A stretch of 64,000 bases of DNA from Monosiga brevicollis MX1 (Eukaryota; Opisthokonta; Choanoflagellata; Craspedida; Salpingoecidae), in contig NW_001865059.1 in the NCBI RefSeq assembly GCF_000002865.3, positions 524,237-588,236 of the forward strand, in the 5' to 3' direction. A program made the position numbers and the translations under genes. The notes beneath the pieces were generated by a model that saw only the letters and a list, made by a program, of their open reading frames with translations, was not told where the DNA came from and did not search any database. Position 1 is the first letter of the stretch. Each line of letters begins with the position of its first letter. Shown in pieces: positions 50,189 through 61,478 of this stretch.

Positions 50189-51674
50189 CTAGTTCTTGTT
50201 TAGCCAGAGATGGGCCAGGGTGGCGAGGGCTGCACCAGCCACGACGCCACCAAGGACGGCGGGCACGACCGAGCCCCGCGCAGCCAGGGGCTGTGGGTGC
50301 AGGGGGAAGACCTTTTGCACGGAGAGGGTGCTGCTGACGCGACCCATGGCTGGGACCAGGCGGGTAAAATGTTCACTGTTGGAGTGGCGCTCCAGATCGG
50401 CCACCGTCTTGTACTCTTCGAGGACAAAAAACTCAGTTTCGCTGCCCTCGATCTGACCAAAGGCGTAGTTGATGCAGCCGGGCTCGGCGCGGCTGGCCAG
50501 TTCCAGTTCCTTGACCATGGCCTTCCACTGGACTTGGTTGCGCCAAGGCACGGAAGCGCGGACGACGAGTTGGACGCGCTGGTCCCGGTGTGTCTCGGCA
50601 GTGGGCACGTGAGGGCGTGGGGTGGAGGTGGATTGAGCGGCTGGCTTGGGTGCCTCGGCCGCCTTGGCTTCGGTGGCCTCGTTCTTATCGCTGGAAGCTG
50701 TCTTGGCGGCATCGCCGCTCTTGCTGTCGCTGCTGCTGTGGGCCTTGTCCTGCTTTTTGGTGGTGAGCAGGGGGTGGAGCTCCTTCTTGCCATCAAAGTA
50801 AACGGCGATCCACTCGGCGAGGCGCAGGCCGAGGCGGCGGCAGGCATCCTTATCATACTGGTTGCGAGGCTGCTTGGCCACGACGGCACCGTAGTGGAGC
50901 GTGTGGATCTTGTCCACGTAGTCGGTGACACCAAAGACCATAAAGCCAAAGTTCATGAGCACGGCGTTCATGGCCATGCAGGTAATCTCGGCCCCACCGC
51001 CATGACCTGGCAGTCGAATAAGGGCAAGGAGGCGCAAGGACGGGGCGAGGGGCACAAGGGTCGTGAGCAGGGAGCCATGATGACTCATAAGCAGGATTCG
51101 AGCAGGCACGGGCAAAATAGGGCCAAGCTTACCGCCTTGGCTGGAGAAGGTGCAGCAAATCTTGCCATCGACCTTGTCCCAGTTCTCAGCGGCCCAGTCA
51201 TCCCAGAACTTTTTCATGCGCCATGAGATGCCCTGCGCACCGCGAACGAGATTTTTTTTTTTTTTTTTTTCAAAAAGAAAAGGAGAAGAGAGACATAGGA
51301 TGAGGAGATGATGCGTTGTCGAGTCACGATATGGTCAGTTGGGCAAAAAAAAAAATGCCTCGTCTCGCGTATCAATGGAGCAACAACTCACGCCGAGGTT
51401 GGTCGGCGTGCCCACGGCGAGGCCATCGGCCCACTTGACATCTTCCTGTATGTGCGCACGCCAGTCGTGAGCAAACGGACGCTCGCCCAGGCATCCAAAA
51501 ACTATTGCCCATGACGATGACATGGACTTAACGACGTACGGGGGCTGAGGCGTCGTGGACGGAGCGCACGCGGATCTCCGTGTTGGGAATCTGCTTGGCG
51601 CCCTCCTCAATCAGCTTGGCCATCTGCTCCGTGCAGCCCGTCTGGCTCTCATACAAGATACAAAGCTTGCCCAT
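50189..51674 (-). CDS. WrbA-like flavodoxin fused to an ABM monooxygenase domain, tail-anchored
   Basis: The first exon (51540-51674) reads MGKLCILYESQTGCTEQMAK, a flavodoxin FMN phosphate loop, to VHDASAP. The second gives WADGLAVGTPTNLG, the third RMKKFWDDWAAENWDKVDGK, then ICCTFSSQGG. The last large exon starts GHGGGAEITCMAMNAVLMNF and covers the rest of the WrbA/NAD(P)H:quinone oxidoreductase-type fold. After a linker rich in Lys, Ala and Ser comes an antibiotic biosynthesis monooxygenase (ABM) domain: QRVQLVVRASVPWRNQVQW, ELASRAEPGCINYAFGQIEG, FFVLEEYKTVADLERHSNSE and HFTRLVPAM. The C-terminus is a single hydrophobic helix (VVPAVLGGVVAGAALATLAH) with LWLNKN, so the enzyme should be tail-anchored with both domains in the cytosol. 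In E. coli, the ABM protein YgiN is a quinol monooxygenase acting with a quinone reductase; the fusion suggests coupled quinone handling. Confidence 0.9.
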
Positions 51675-52044
51675 GGTGGCGGTTCAAAAAAAAAAAGAAG
51701 AAGAAGAAGACGTCGTCTATCCAGCACACATGGGGCAACAAGTGAGGGGTCGGGCGCAAGACGCAGAGGCAGTGCGAAGCCATCCGCGCGCACAGCATGA
51801 CCAAGGGAAGCTGGAGCTCTCCCCAACCGCACCTCCCCCCGCCCAAACTTACCCGATGTGAAGAAGAAGAAGAAGAAGAAGAGGAGATGCTATCCGGATC
51901 TATCATTCAAACGTCCACACGCCCACGTGTCGTAAAATGCCAGGCACACCTGCCAGTGAATGAGCCCAGCGCGCAGAGAGAGACAGAGAGACAGAGAGAG
52001 AGCGAGTCAGTAAGTCAGTGAGAGAGAGCTGCGCAGTCGTCAGA

Positions 52045-52075
<31 letters not shown>

Positions 52076-52551
52076 AAAGGGCGTGTGCACACTTACGCAG
52101 CAGTGCAAGCAGCAGTAGTAAAATACAAAAGAGAGACATAGGAAGTTTGTTGGGAGATACGTTGGGAGCCCTTTTTATGTGTGTGTGTGTTCTTCGCTTT
52201 GCTTTTTTGTTTTTTGAGAGCGAAGAATTCTTTTTTTCTTTCGCGCACGGTCTCTGCTCTCTCTCTCTCTCTCTCTCGCTCTTGGAAGGGACTGGAACTG
52301 TGGAGGCAGCAGGAGGTGTGTCGAACTAGGGTGCAGGACTTGGACCTGCGCGCCTGCATACGGGCTGCTAATCTTTCCAGTTGTCCGTCAACTGAACAAG
52401 TTCGATCGACAAAGCATGCGCGTAAGCAATCCTTTTCCTATGGCCATCTCTACTACAATTCAACTGGCTGCCATTTCACCCCCTCCCTCTCTCTCTCTCT
52501 CGAAATCTCTCTCTCTCTCTCTCTCTAAATCTCTCTCTCTCTCTCTCTCTC

Positions 52552-52582
<31 letters not shown>

Positions 52583-53065
52583 AAATCTCTCTCTTCTCTC
52601 TCTCTCTAAATCTCTCTATAACTAAATCTCTCTAAATCTCTCTCTCACACGCTGGAGCCCATTCAACGCACATTGTGTGCGTATACTGATGTGAACGAAG
52701 AACAAAAAAAAAGAAAGAATCAATAAAATAAACCCAACACCTTCAAAGTAAATGTGCTTACAATAGATGATCTGACATTTCTGCAAGAGGCACATTTTGA
52801 ACCCGAAACCCGGAACACGGCACAAACGGACCATCGCCGGACCATCAGACGGACGGACGGAGGGCACAAACTGAGCTGGTGGTGCTTTGAGGATCACGTG
52901 GCAGTGTGGTGGGGTTGGGAGGCACGGAACGGTGCTAGCTGTGGGTGGAATCTTTTGGCTGGATGTTGGGTGGAGGCTTGTGACGAAAAGTCCTAGGCTA
53001 GGCCGGCGGGCACAGCGCGCTCACTTGCACTTGTCGTCGGTCTTCTCCTCATCCTCAACGACGTG
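51675..53065. other. Divergent intergenic region (WrbA-ABM / ferroportin)
   Basis: Rich in simple repeats: AAG runs (about 51695-51710 and 51861-51881), GA (about 51976-52030), AC (about 52045-52072), CT (about 52257-52277) and the CT/AAAT minisatellite. No gene is seen. Confidence 0.55.
52488..52647. repeat. (CT)n blocks punctuated by AAAT
   Basis: A minisatellite of CT blocks of varying length, each closed by AAAT (CTCTAAATCTCT), about nine blocks. Confidence 0.93.
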
Positions 53066-55908
53066 ATGGACAAGCCGTTGTATGCCGATGACGACGACGA
53101 CAATGATGATGATGTCAAGACCGACATGACCAGTGGCGGTCGAGCCAGCGAAATCGGCTCACACCAGAGATCAACGTCCATCGACAAGGATTCACACGCG
53201 GTGGCTGGTGCAGAAGACGACGATGTGGCCATGGCTGCCTTTGACCCAGCTGCCATCCGACCTCATCTCTGGAAGCTCTATCTCTCACATGGCATGACCG
53301 CCTGGACCATGCGCATGTGGGAATTTGCCGTCGCCCTCATGCTCATGGCCGTCCGCCCCGACTCGATGCTCCTGCCCGCCGTCTACGACTTTATTCTCTC
53401 CCTGGCCGTGGCCATGAGCAGCTCCCTCATCGGTACGCCCCCCCTGTCCGCATGGCTCAACCCCCGCGCCTCGCTGCCTGCTCACGACAAAACCATTGGG
53501 CGCCCTTTTCCCTCTTCCTCGTCCCCTCTCAGGCCGTAGCGTCGATCTTCATCGCCGCCTCCCCACCGTGCAAATATCGCTGCTTCTCACTAAAATCGGC
53601 TTCGGCCTCGCCAGTCTTGTCGTCTTCTGGAGCCTTCGCGACCCCCAGAGCTCCTCCTCCATTGCCAACTCGGTCCTCATCATCTTCTTCACCACCATCG
53701 GCCACCTTGGGTATCCCACGTGCTGCCCGCGATCACGAGCCTCCCGGTCGTTTCGAGCACTCACCCCGACTGCCTGCACTCGACAGATACATGGGGAATC
53801 GCCTTGCCGTTGAAAAGGATTGGGTCGTTGCCGTGGTCGGTGCCGACGACCAGGTACTGCCCTTACCCTCCCCACCTTCCCCCACCCCCTGCTCTTGCAA
53901 CATTTCTTCATCTCTTTCGATCCCCCCCCCCCAACTTCTGATAGCTCCTGACCAACACCAACGCCATCCTCCGGCGCATCGATCTCTCTTGCAAGCTTCT
54001 TGGCCCGGTGGTACGACACTCATTCTGAAAACATCGGGTGAAACCGATTTGACAACCGCACCCGTTCGCCGGCAACCGCCCAAGCTTGACTTGTTGGCCG
54101 CCCCCTCCCCCATGTAGATGGCCGGTGCCATCATGACCGGTGCGGGCATGCAAACGGGCGCTCTCGCCATTGCCCTCTGGAATTTTCTTTCCGCCTTTCC
54201 CGAATACACTCTTATCCTGCACGTCTACAAATCCTTCCCGGCCCTCGCCTTCAAGGCATCCCGAGCTGCCGATACCAAGCTCAAATCTCGCCTGGCCCTC
54301 TGCTTCTCCACCTTGACAGATCTCGCTGCCGGTTGGAAGGTGGGCTTTTTTGCATACCTCCCCTTGTCTTGCCGGAACATCCGCCCCAAGCTCCTTCACG
54401 CTTGGCACCGACCTTGCCACCTGCGCCTTCTCACCACTCACGCCCGAATGTTCACGTGTCTTGCAGGAATACGCAAATCAAGTGACCGTCCGCCCTGGTT
54501 TTGCCTTGGCATTTCTCTACGCTTCGGTCCTCCAGTAAGTTTCCCCACCTTCCCCGCCCAGAAAGCTTCAAATTGATCGTGCACAGGCTCATATGGAATC
54601 GTTCCACAATGCAGGATGGCTTCTGTCATGACTGCCTACGCCTATTACCGAGGCATGTCCGAGGTCGTGGTCGGCGTTTCCCGTGGCATCGGCGCGGCCT
54701 TTGGCATTTCGGCCACTGTTTGCTACCCCTTTTTCGTAAAACGGTAAGTGCAAGCAACAACCCCTGTTCTTCATCCCCAGAGTCGGCTTTGCTGTTTGAT
54801 GACAAAGATCCTCATCCCGTGGCTGGCTAGATACGGCCTCGTCAAGACTGGCTTCATTGCCATCTGGACCCAGGTGCGTTCGTCTTCATGCTGGTTTGCT
54901 CAGCAGCTGCCAAAACCTCACTCTAGTCTCAACTTGGCCAGGTCATCCTCTTGACCATGAGTCTACTCTCCGTTCTGGTCACCGATGACTACTCTGGCAA
55001 CTGCTCAGGTTATCCTGCATTGACTCTGCACGAATCACCGCGTCTCTCACTGACTTGAGACCACCCTGTGCCTCAGGCTCACACCTCGTCTGCGTTCCTT
55101 TTCATTGTGCTCCGCTTTCTTGAATTGAACAGATCTCTCTGGTCCCGAGCATCACACCTGCGTTCTGGACCGCAACCTGGAACTTGGACTCTTATTTGCT
55201 GGTTTGTCAATGTCATAACGGCATCTGCTTGTCTGAGAGGATATCCCAGTGCGAGGGAACGTTGCCCTCACCTTTCCTTGAATAGGCACCATTGCATGCC
55301 GTATTGGACTATGGGGTTACGACATGGCAGCCAGCCAAATGCTTCAGAAATTGTGAGCCTGCCTGACGTGGTCCTGGCACCCCTCTGCCACCTCTAGACC
55401 GCGCTCCTATACCCGATTCACCTTTGTGCTCTCATTATAGTGTACCGCCCACCTCGATCGGACGCATCAATGGAACGCAAGATGCCCTAAACACGCTCTT
55501 CAACATGGTTTCCCCGCTGATGGGCATTATCTTTCCGAAACCATCCAGCTTTTACATTATTGTCAGTGATGGCCCGCAACCACAGTTTGAATGCCGCACG
55601 GCTTGTATGCGCTCACGCAACTGTCGCTCACAATGCTGCCACCCGAAATGCTGCCACCCGACGATCCTTAGGTCATTGCCTCTTATGCCCTCGTTGGCTT
55701 TGGCGCCCTGCTCTACACCTCCTTTTACGTGGCTGTGCGCGACCGACGACTCATTCTACCAGAGCAACCCCTCCTTGGGTCTCAGACGCCGCCGATTGAA
55801 CAAGCTCAGAGTAGTCTTGCACCACAGGCCACCCACGCCATCGACGACACTGATGATGAAGATCACAGTTCTAGTGAAGCAGATTCTGCGCCCTTGCTCA
55901 TGCACTAG
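53066..55908 (+). CDS. SLC40A1: Ferroportin-like iron exporter (SLC40A family)
   Basis: A gene of about ten exons starting MDKPLYADDDDDNDDD, an acidic N-terminus. Matches to ferroportin run in order: HLWKLYLSHGMTAWTMRMWE, FAVALMLMAVRPDSMLLPAV, QISLLLTKIGFGLASLVVFW, ALEKDWVVAVVGADDQ, LLTNTNAILRRIDLSCKLLG, MAGAIMTGAGMQTGALAIAL, WNFLSAFPEYTLILHVYKSF, PALAFKASR, RPGFALAFLYASVLQMASVM, TAYAYYRGMSEVVVG, YGLVKTGFIAIWTQ, ISLVPSITPAF, GTIACRIGLWGYDMAASQML and RINGTQDALNTLFNM. The tail is acidic with a dileucine (SEADSAPLLMH). Ferroportin exports ferrous iron across the plasma membrane or an endomembrane. By my alignment from memory, the metal-binding Asp39 and His43 of the human protein are Met and Glu here, and Cys326, which binds hepcidin, is Ser. 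Several exon borders in the last third are provisional. Confidence 0.9.
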
Positions 55909-56273
55909 TGACTGCCTTCCCATATTAGAATTTAGACAGAGCTTTGAAGCCCCTTCTAGTTGAGTCTCTGGCCCTGATGGCTTTTTTTCTTCTGTTTTCT
56001 TTTTTTTTCTTTGTTGACACCTTCCGCCCTCGCGCGCTTCACAAACAAGAAATGACAGTCAGAGGCACGCATCAAAAATGATAAAGTGGGGTCTGAGCTA
56101 GGGGCGAACCAAGACCAGAATTGTAGTGTCAACATGGATTGCAGGCGTAGTTGGGTGCATGCATAAAGCTTTTGGCATGTACGAAGAAACCACCTCACCT
56201 CCTACACCACACCCTAAAAACGCCAAATAAATTACAAAATGCAACGGTGCTCCGAACAAGTTGATTGTGGCCG
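55909..56273. other. Intergenic region between convergent genes
   Basis: About 365 bp of T-rich 3' flank. No gene is seen. Confidence 0.6.
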
Positions 56274-58687
56274 TCACACGGGCCCATAGCGCAGGACGCG
56301 GCTGGTGGGATAGCGGTCCAGCTGAGGGCAGCCACCCACAAGATACAGCTGCTCGTCGTGCACGACCGGATGGATGCCGTGCATGCCAAGCGGCATGGCC
56401 TGGCCGCGGCGCCAGGTGTTGGTGCGGGGGTTGTAGAGCTCAACCAAGTCAAATGTGCCCGTCTCCGTCAAGGGCAAATCGTCATCATCACTGGGAATGG
56501 CCTCGCCACCCATGATGTAAAATTCTCCCCCCAGGTATGCGGCTTTGCCCATGCCGGTGCGCGGTGTGGGGAGGGCAGGAATGTCGTCCACGGCCGACCA
56601 GAGCCAGGTATTACTGGCTGGATCGTAGATCTGTACGTCATCGTGGCCGTCCGTAACCTGGTTGCCGTTGACCCGGCCACCAAAGATGTACAGACGTTCA
56701 CCATCGGTGCCGGCTGCGGCATGATGGACACCCTTGGGCATACTGGGCATGCTGTACCAGGTGTCCGTGCTTGGATGGTAGATGCCACAGGTAGAAATGG
56801 CCCTGGTATTCAAAAGACCGCCACACAAGTAGATGTAGTCGCCTATGGTGGCACTAGCTTGTGAGCCCTCGACCTGCCAAGGGATGGGTGCGCCCGTGCT
56901 CCATGAGTTGAGGGCTGGATCGTAGATCTGCGTCTTTTGGGCTGCGTTGCAGCCGGTGCAGTACTAAAAAGGCGAGTCGCGCGATTAGAATCAAGGCCCA
57001 ATGAGATGAACCTTATCAAAAGGCGGAGCGGCACTGAGAACGGTTGCATGGGTGCCCGGCATGATCGGGCAGCCGTATGGGGGGCCCGCCACCATGACGC
57101 AACTCACTGTTTGACAACAAAGACCGGCAAAGGCGAAGAACCGGTCATTCCAGACGGCGACGGCCGAATGGTCCCCGGCATGGGGACGGCGCGCCAGCTT
57201 GTCCGGATCCATGAAGAGGCCGCTAGGCAAATCTAAAATGATGGTCTTGGTGTTGTCATTTGTGCCTAACTGACCATCGCCGATGCTGATGATTTGGCGG
57301 CGAATGACGGCAGCTCCAGTCTCGGTGATGGGGAAGGGCAGGGTGGGAAGCTCGTAGCTGGGGGTTGAAGTCCATGCATACGGTATGCATGTTTGATTTT
57401 GTGGAACCTCTGTTCGCTGGCAGCCCAATACCGTAGCAGGACTAGGGGCTGGGGGCGTGGGCACGTTGGGTGGCGGCGGTGGGGCAGGCGCACGGAAGGG
57501 ACCTTGGCCAAGGCATACGCGCTGATAGTCAGAACAACAATCCTCGTATCCCAGGCAATCATCATCGCAATTACAGGTGGCCCCCTCTACATAGCTGTTG
57601 CAGCCGCGAGCCACGCACGACGCTTCGGGAGGTGGCGTGGATGATGGAACAGAGCTGGTGGAGGGTGGGGACGACGTGGTCGCCAAACACAGCGAGGCAA
57701 AATCAGTGCAGCAATCGCGATGGGTGGTGCAGCTGGCATCACATTGGCAGGGACGCCGATAGTCCCAAGGGCCACAACCTCCCAGTGCACAGCTGGACCA
57801 GCCCGCCGGCGTCTCCGCGAGGGGAGTCACGCGCACACAGGTCTTGTTTGCCGCACATTCAAGACCGTCGGCGCACCTACGAGCAGATGAGCAAGGAAAA
57901 ACACAGAGAAAATCAATCAAGTGCACGGGTGAGGGCGAGAGGGAAGAGGTAGTGTGTTTCGGGTTTGTGTGTCTGTGTGTCGCTTGACAACAGCCTACAC
58001 AAGGGAGAAGAAAGACGTACTCGGCCGCGTGACAGCCTAAACCACAGGTTTGTCCCTCATCCGGCAGTGCCAGGCAATGGCCTAAGGGAGGGTGTGCGTC
58101 GCATCAGCACCAGCATCAGCATCAGCAACAGACGATGGCTAGCGAGTTGATGAGTTGGCTTGCTTCATCGCCCCGAACCATCAACGTACCGGTCAAGGAG
58201 GAAGCGCAGGAAGCACAATACTGGCCGAGGTAGCAGTCCTTGTGGCTGTTTCAGGGTTATAGAGAGGAAGTGAAAAAGGGTGAATCGTCAATCAGCGAGG
58301 GTAGAGAATCGCAACGATGGATCATGTCAAAAGTGACAATTGGAGGGTATTCTTACGTTTGACACGTCTTGATCCCCGGCAGGCACACATTGTTGACACA
58401 GGTCAACCCTTCTACGCAGCTGAGAAGCAGAGAGATGAGAGATGAGATGAGGGGCCCCCATGGCGTAGAAAGTCCAGCTTTGCATTCTTACTCGTATTGG
58501 GCGCACGGCTGACTGACATCCAGACAAGCCTGATACAAGCCGGGTCGAAGTTGACAAGTATTGACCTCTGTTCCAACAGGGCAGCCCGCAGTCGAACTGC
58601 CCGCTGCGTATGTGTGGGAACAAAACAACAGTCGAAATCAGCAAGCATGTTGTATTGTAGCTTTGAGCGAGTCGTTGCAGGTGTGGG

Positions 58688-58726
<39 letters not shown>

Positions 58727-58858
58727 CGTACTAAAGCAGTAGTAATTGGGGTGACAGTCACCGTGGCTGCCACAGGCCTGAAGAGCAGGCACCGGCTCAA
58801 GCAGTGCCCAGCACGCGATCAAGCCAGCAAGAAAGCTTGATCGCACAGAAAGGCCCAT
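56274..58858 (-). CDS. Secreted protein with Cys-rich modules, two somatomedin-B domains and Kelch repeats
   Basis: The first exon encodes a signal peptide (MGLSVRSSFLAGLIACWALL) and CGSHGDCHPNYYC. Several small Cys-rich exons follow (CVEGLTCVNNVCLPGIKTC, HKDCYLGQYCASC, LPDEGQTCGLGC, CADGLECAANKTC). A large exon then carries two somatomedin-B domains, SCALGGCGPWDYRRPCQC to TTHRDCCTDFASLC, and SCVARGCNSYVEGATCNC to YEDCCSDYQRVC. After a Pro-rich linker come Kelch-type repeats: DHSAVAVWNDRFFAFAGL, ASATIGDYIYLCGGLLNTR, HHAAAGTDGERLYIFGGRVN, MGKAAYLGGEFYIMGGEA and HPVVHDEQLYLVGGCPQ, each followed by a Y(N/D/H)P-type turn and an NTW or DTW. No membrane segment follows, so the product is probably secreted or extracellular. 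Somatomedin-B and Kelch modules both bind proteins; partners are unknown. A CA microsatellite lies in an intron near 58690. Confidence 0.9.
58690..58722. repeat. (CA)n microsatellite in an intron of the SMB-Kelch gene
   Basis: About sixteen CA units between the first two exons. Confidence 0.93.
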
Positions 58859-59654
58859 TGCGATGTGACCAAAGACCAAGACGAGCAGCTGCGAATGTGG
58901 AAAAAAGCGAAAAACTGGGCATCGTTTCTCAGAGTGGGCAACATGCTCACCACCAAAAGGCCGACCCAGATCGACAACCAGCAAACAAGGAACGGTCGAG
59001 TGCCATCCATCGCATAGAGAGGCGCGCCAGGCGCGTGCCCGCTGCTATGTCGTCCATTTCGAATGCATGCATGCATGCACATAATGATCCCTGCCGTTTG
59101 TCAGATAGATTCTACATGTAAGTGTTTTACTTTTTTTTCTCCCTTTTGCTTTTTCAACTTTTGTTCTCCACCATGCCTGCTTTCCTATCCATCTGACTAA
59201 ATCTCGAGATCTTGACATAGGGTGTGACGGCTGCACTTGATTGATGTCGATGTGCGCCAATGCTGACACGCACCCTGGTGTTGATCGACAAGGCGCGCAC
59301 GACCCTCAAGGAGCGCCGCATACAAACACATTTACAAGGCAAGACTACGCACACTCGAAATGGGAGTCACCCCTGAAGACTCGAACCAGCGCATCTAATG
59401 ACGAGACCACGACAGCAAAGGAAGAAGCAAAACATAGAGGACAGATCCTAACAAGGTAAGCCACAAAAGGCCTGGAAAAAAAAAATGGAAACGTCAAACG
59501 GCAACGCACGAGCATTGCAGCATGGGAAGAACAGAGAGCGAGAGAGAGAGAGAGAGAAGGAGCAAGAAAGGAGGAATTGAGTCGGCATGGACTTTGAAAA
59601 AAAAGGGTTGGATACAGTCCAACCCAGAGTTGAGACTCGTGACTTTCAGTTTGC
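58859..59654. other. Intergenic region, tandem genes on the minus strand
   Basis: Upstream flank of the SMB-Kelch gene and downstream flank of the WSC gene. It contains an ATGC repeat near 59063-59080 and a GA tract near 59536-59558. No gene is seen. Confidence 0.55.
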
Positions 59655-61119
59655 TCAGATTTGCTGGTAGGTGGAAGAACGGCCCGTAAGCTTGGCCCAC
59701 GTAAACTTGAAACCATCCTATGCGAGACAGAAAAAGAAAAGTCAGGCCAGCAGGACCGAAGAGACGCTGAGCATTTTTTTTTTGGCAACATCGCTGTGAT
59801 TTCACGGTATGAGGCGGCAAACGCGCTGCAGCGTCGCCACAACTTACGGCAATCAGGCCAGGAAGCTCAGTCCAGAAGGTTTTGTTGGGGATCAGGTCCG
59901 ATCCCGACTGCTGGTTCCGGACCTTTTGGAAGACGGCGCCGAGAATAAAGTAGGGAAGGAGAAGACCGCAAAAGAAGACAATGAGAATGATATCACCCAA
60001 GCTCAGACCCTTCTTCTTGCCACCCTCTGACGGGCTCTTGGTGGGCTTTGAAGTGGGACCGTTGGGGTTCTTGGTGGTGCTTGGACCGGGAGGGGAAGGC
60101 GGGGAAGGAGGAGAAGGTGGGGAAGGAGGGGAAGGAGGGCCCGGCGGCGGAGGCGGCGGGGCAGCTCCACAGCTAAAGGAGAACTCGGTCAGGGCACCAC
60201 CGCCACCACACGTCTCAGAGTCATCGTCGCGGCATGGCTTGTCGCATTTGTCGCTCGTGTCACCCACGGGCGATGAAGTGGGACCGGGCGAGCACCAGCA
60301 CTACATGCGGAATCAGACAGGTGTCGAGGGCGTCAGCGTCGACGATGCGGCGAAGAGCCGTGTGGCACACTGGGCAAAGCATCGCACCTCTTCGCCGTTC
60401 TCGTTGCCACCAACGTAGACGGATCCCTCCTCGAGGCCAAGCTTAAAGCAGTTTTTCGCACATTCCATTTGACTGCAGCCAGAAGCATGCACGTTGAGCA
60501 GACGAACCGATTGACCGGGCCGTTGCGCGTCAAAGTGTTGGAGGAGGCTGAGCAAACCGACCTGTAAGCATTGTCGGCTTGATTTTGGAGGGTTCGGGGT
60601 TGATCCTACGTGTATTTCAAGCATGAAAACCATATTATGTTATTGCTGAGCGTGGTGCAAGGGCCACCTGATGGTGCCAACTCGTCGGTGCAAAAAGACG
60701 CGAGCGTGGCCCAAGTGGTTCGACACCCAAATCCAACAGAAATAGGAAGCAGAGGAGAAACAAAGAGCAGAATGGGGTTTTTCTGACGGCAAGGCGGCCT
60801 CACCGGAAAGTAGTCGGCATAGCAGCCAAATGCTGCGGGGAAGAGGCGGGGGTGCGGAACCGAGGGAGAGGGGAATCAAGATGAATTACAGGACGGCGAC
60901 TTGCGTCGGGGCATCACACCAGTTCGCCGTGGCCCGGACGCAGCTTCGTTGGATAAAGAATTGGTGCAGGCAGGCCTTTGTCGTGTGAAGGAACAACAAC
61001 CCAGAAGTGGGTAGCGTACTTGTGATGATTTGGCAATCAGCATCCTGAATGGCGGCGCGGGCGATCACCGGGAGCCCGATCGCGACAACCGCGAGCAAAA
61101 AGGCCACGGAGCAACGCAT
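59655..61119 (-). CDS. WSC-domain type I membrane protein with M6PR/Atg27-like transmembrane tail
   Basis: The signal peptide is MRCSVAFLLAVVAIGLPVIA, then RAAIQDADCQII. A WSC domain follows across exons: AFGCYADYFP, RLLNVHASGCSQMECAKNCF, KLGLEEGSVYVGGNENGEEV, then DKCDKPCRDDDSETCGG and LTEFSFSC, with the expected cysteines. A PPSPPSPP repeat stalk leads to a transmembrane helix (GDIILIVFFCGLLLPYFILG). The cytosolic part reads AVFQKVRNQQSGSDLIPNKT, then FWTELPGLIADGFKFTWAKL and TGRSSTYQQI, stop at 59655. That tail matches the juxtamembrane region of M6P receptors and Atg27, with IP..xFW..LP.L..DG..F in the same order. WSC domains bind carbohydrate or act as wall sensors. The combination suggests a glycan-binding sorting receptor cycling through Golgi and endosomes, which is inference. 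The last exon (59655-59717) joins in phase. Confidence 0.88.
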
Positions 61120-61443
61120 GATGGCCAAGTATTTCCTTGATACCTGCAAGCATTCAAGCCGATTCAATCGGGATGAGACCTCAAGCGGCCGCACCGACGC
61201 AGGATCACTGGACACCCTGCGTGACCCGCTACACCCGCAAACTGGAGCAGACTGGAGGCCACTGTGAACAACAACAGCCCAGTGGTTGTTCAAGATCCCA
61301 AACAAGAAACCCGGCCCTCTCAGAGGCCCACACCCGCCCAGATCCCCCACCTTCCAAGCCCAACCCTCCCTCCCACGTCCCTCCAACCGTACCGTACGTG
61401 TCCCTGGAAAAAAAAAAAAAAAAAATGATTGAGAGAGAGCGAG

Positions 61444-61478
<35 letters not shown>

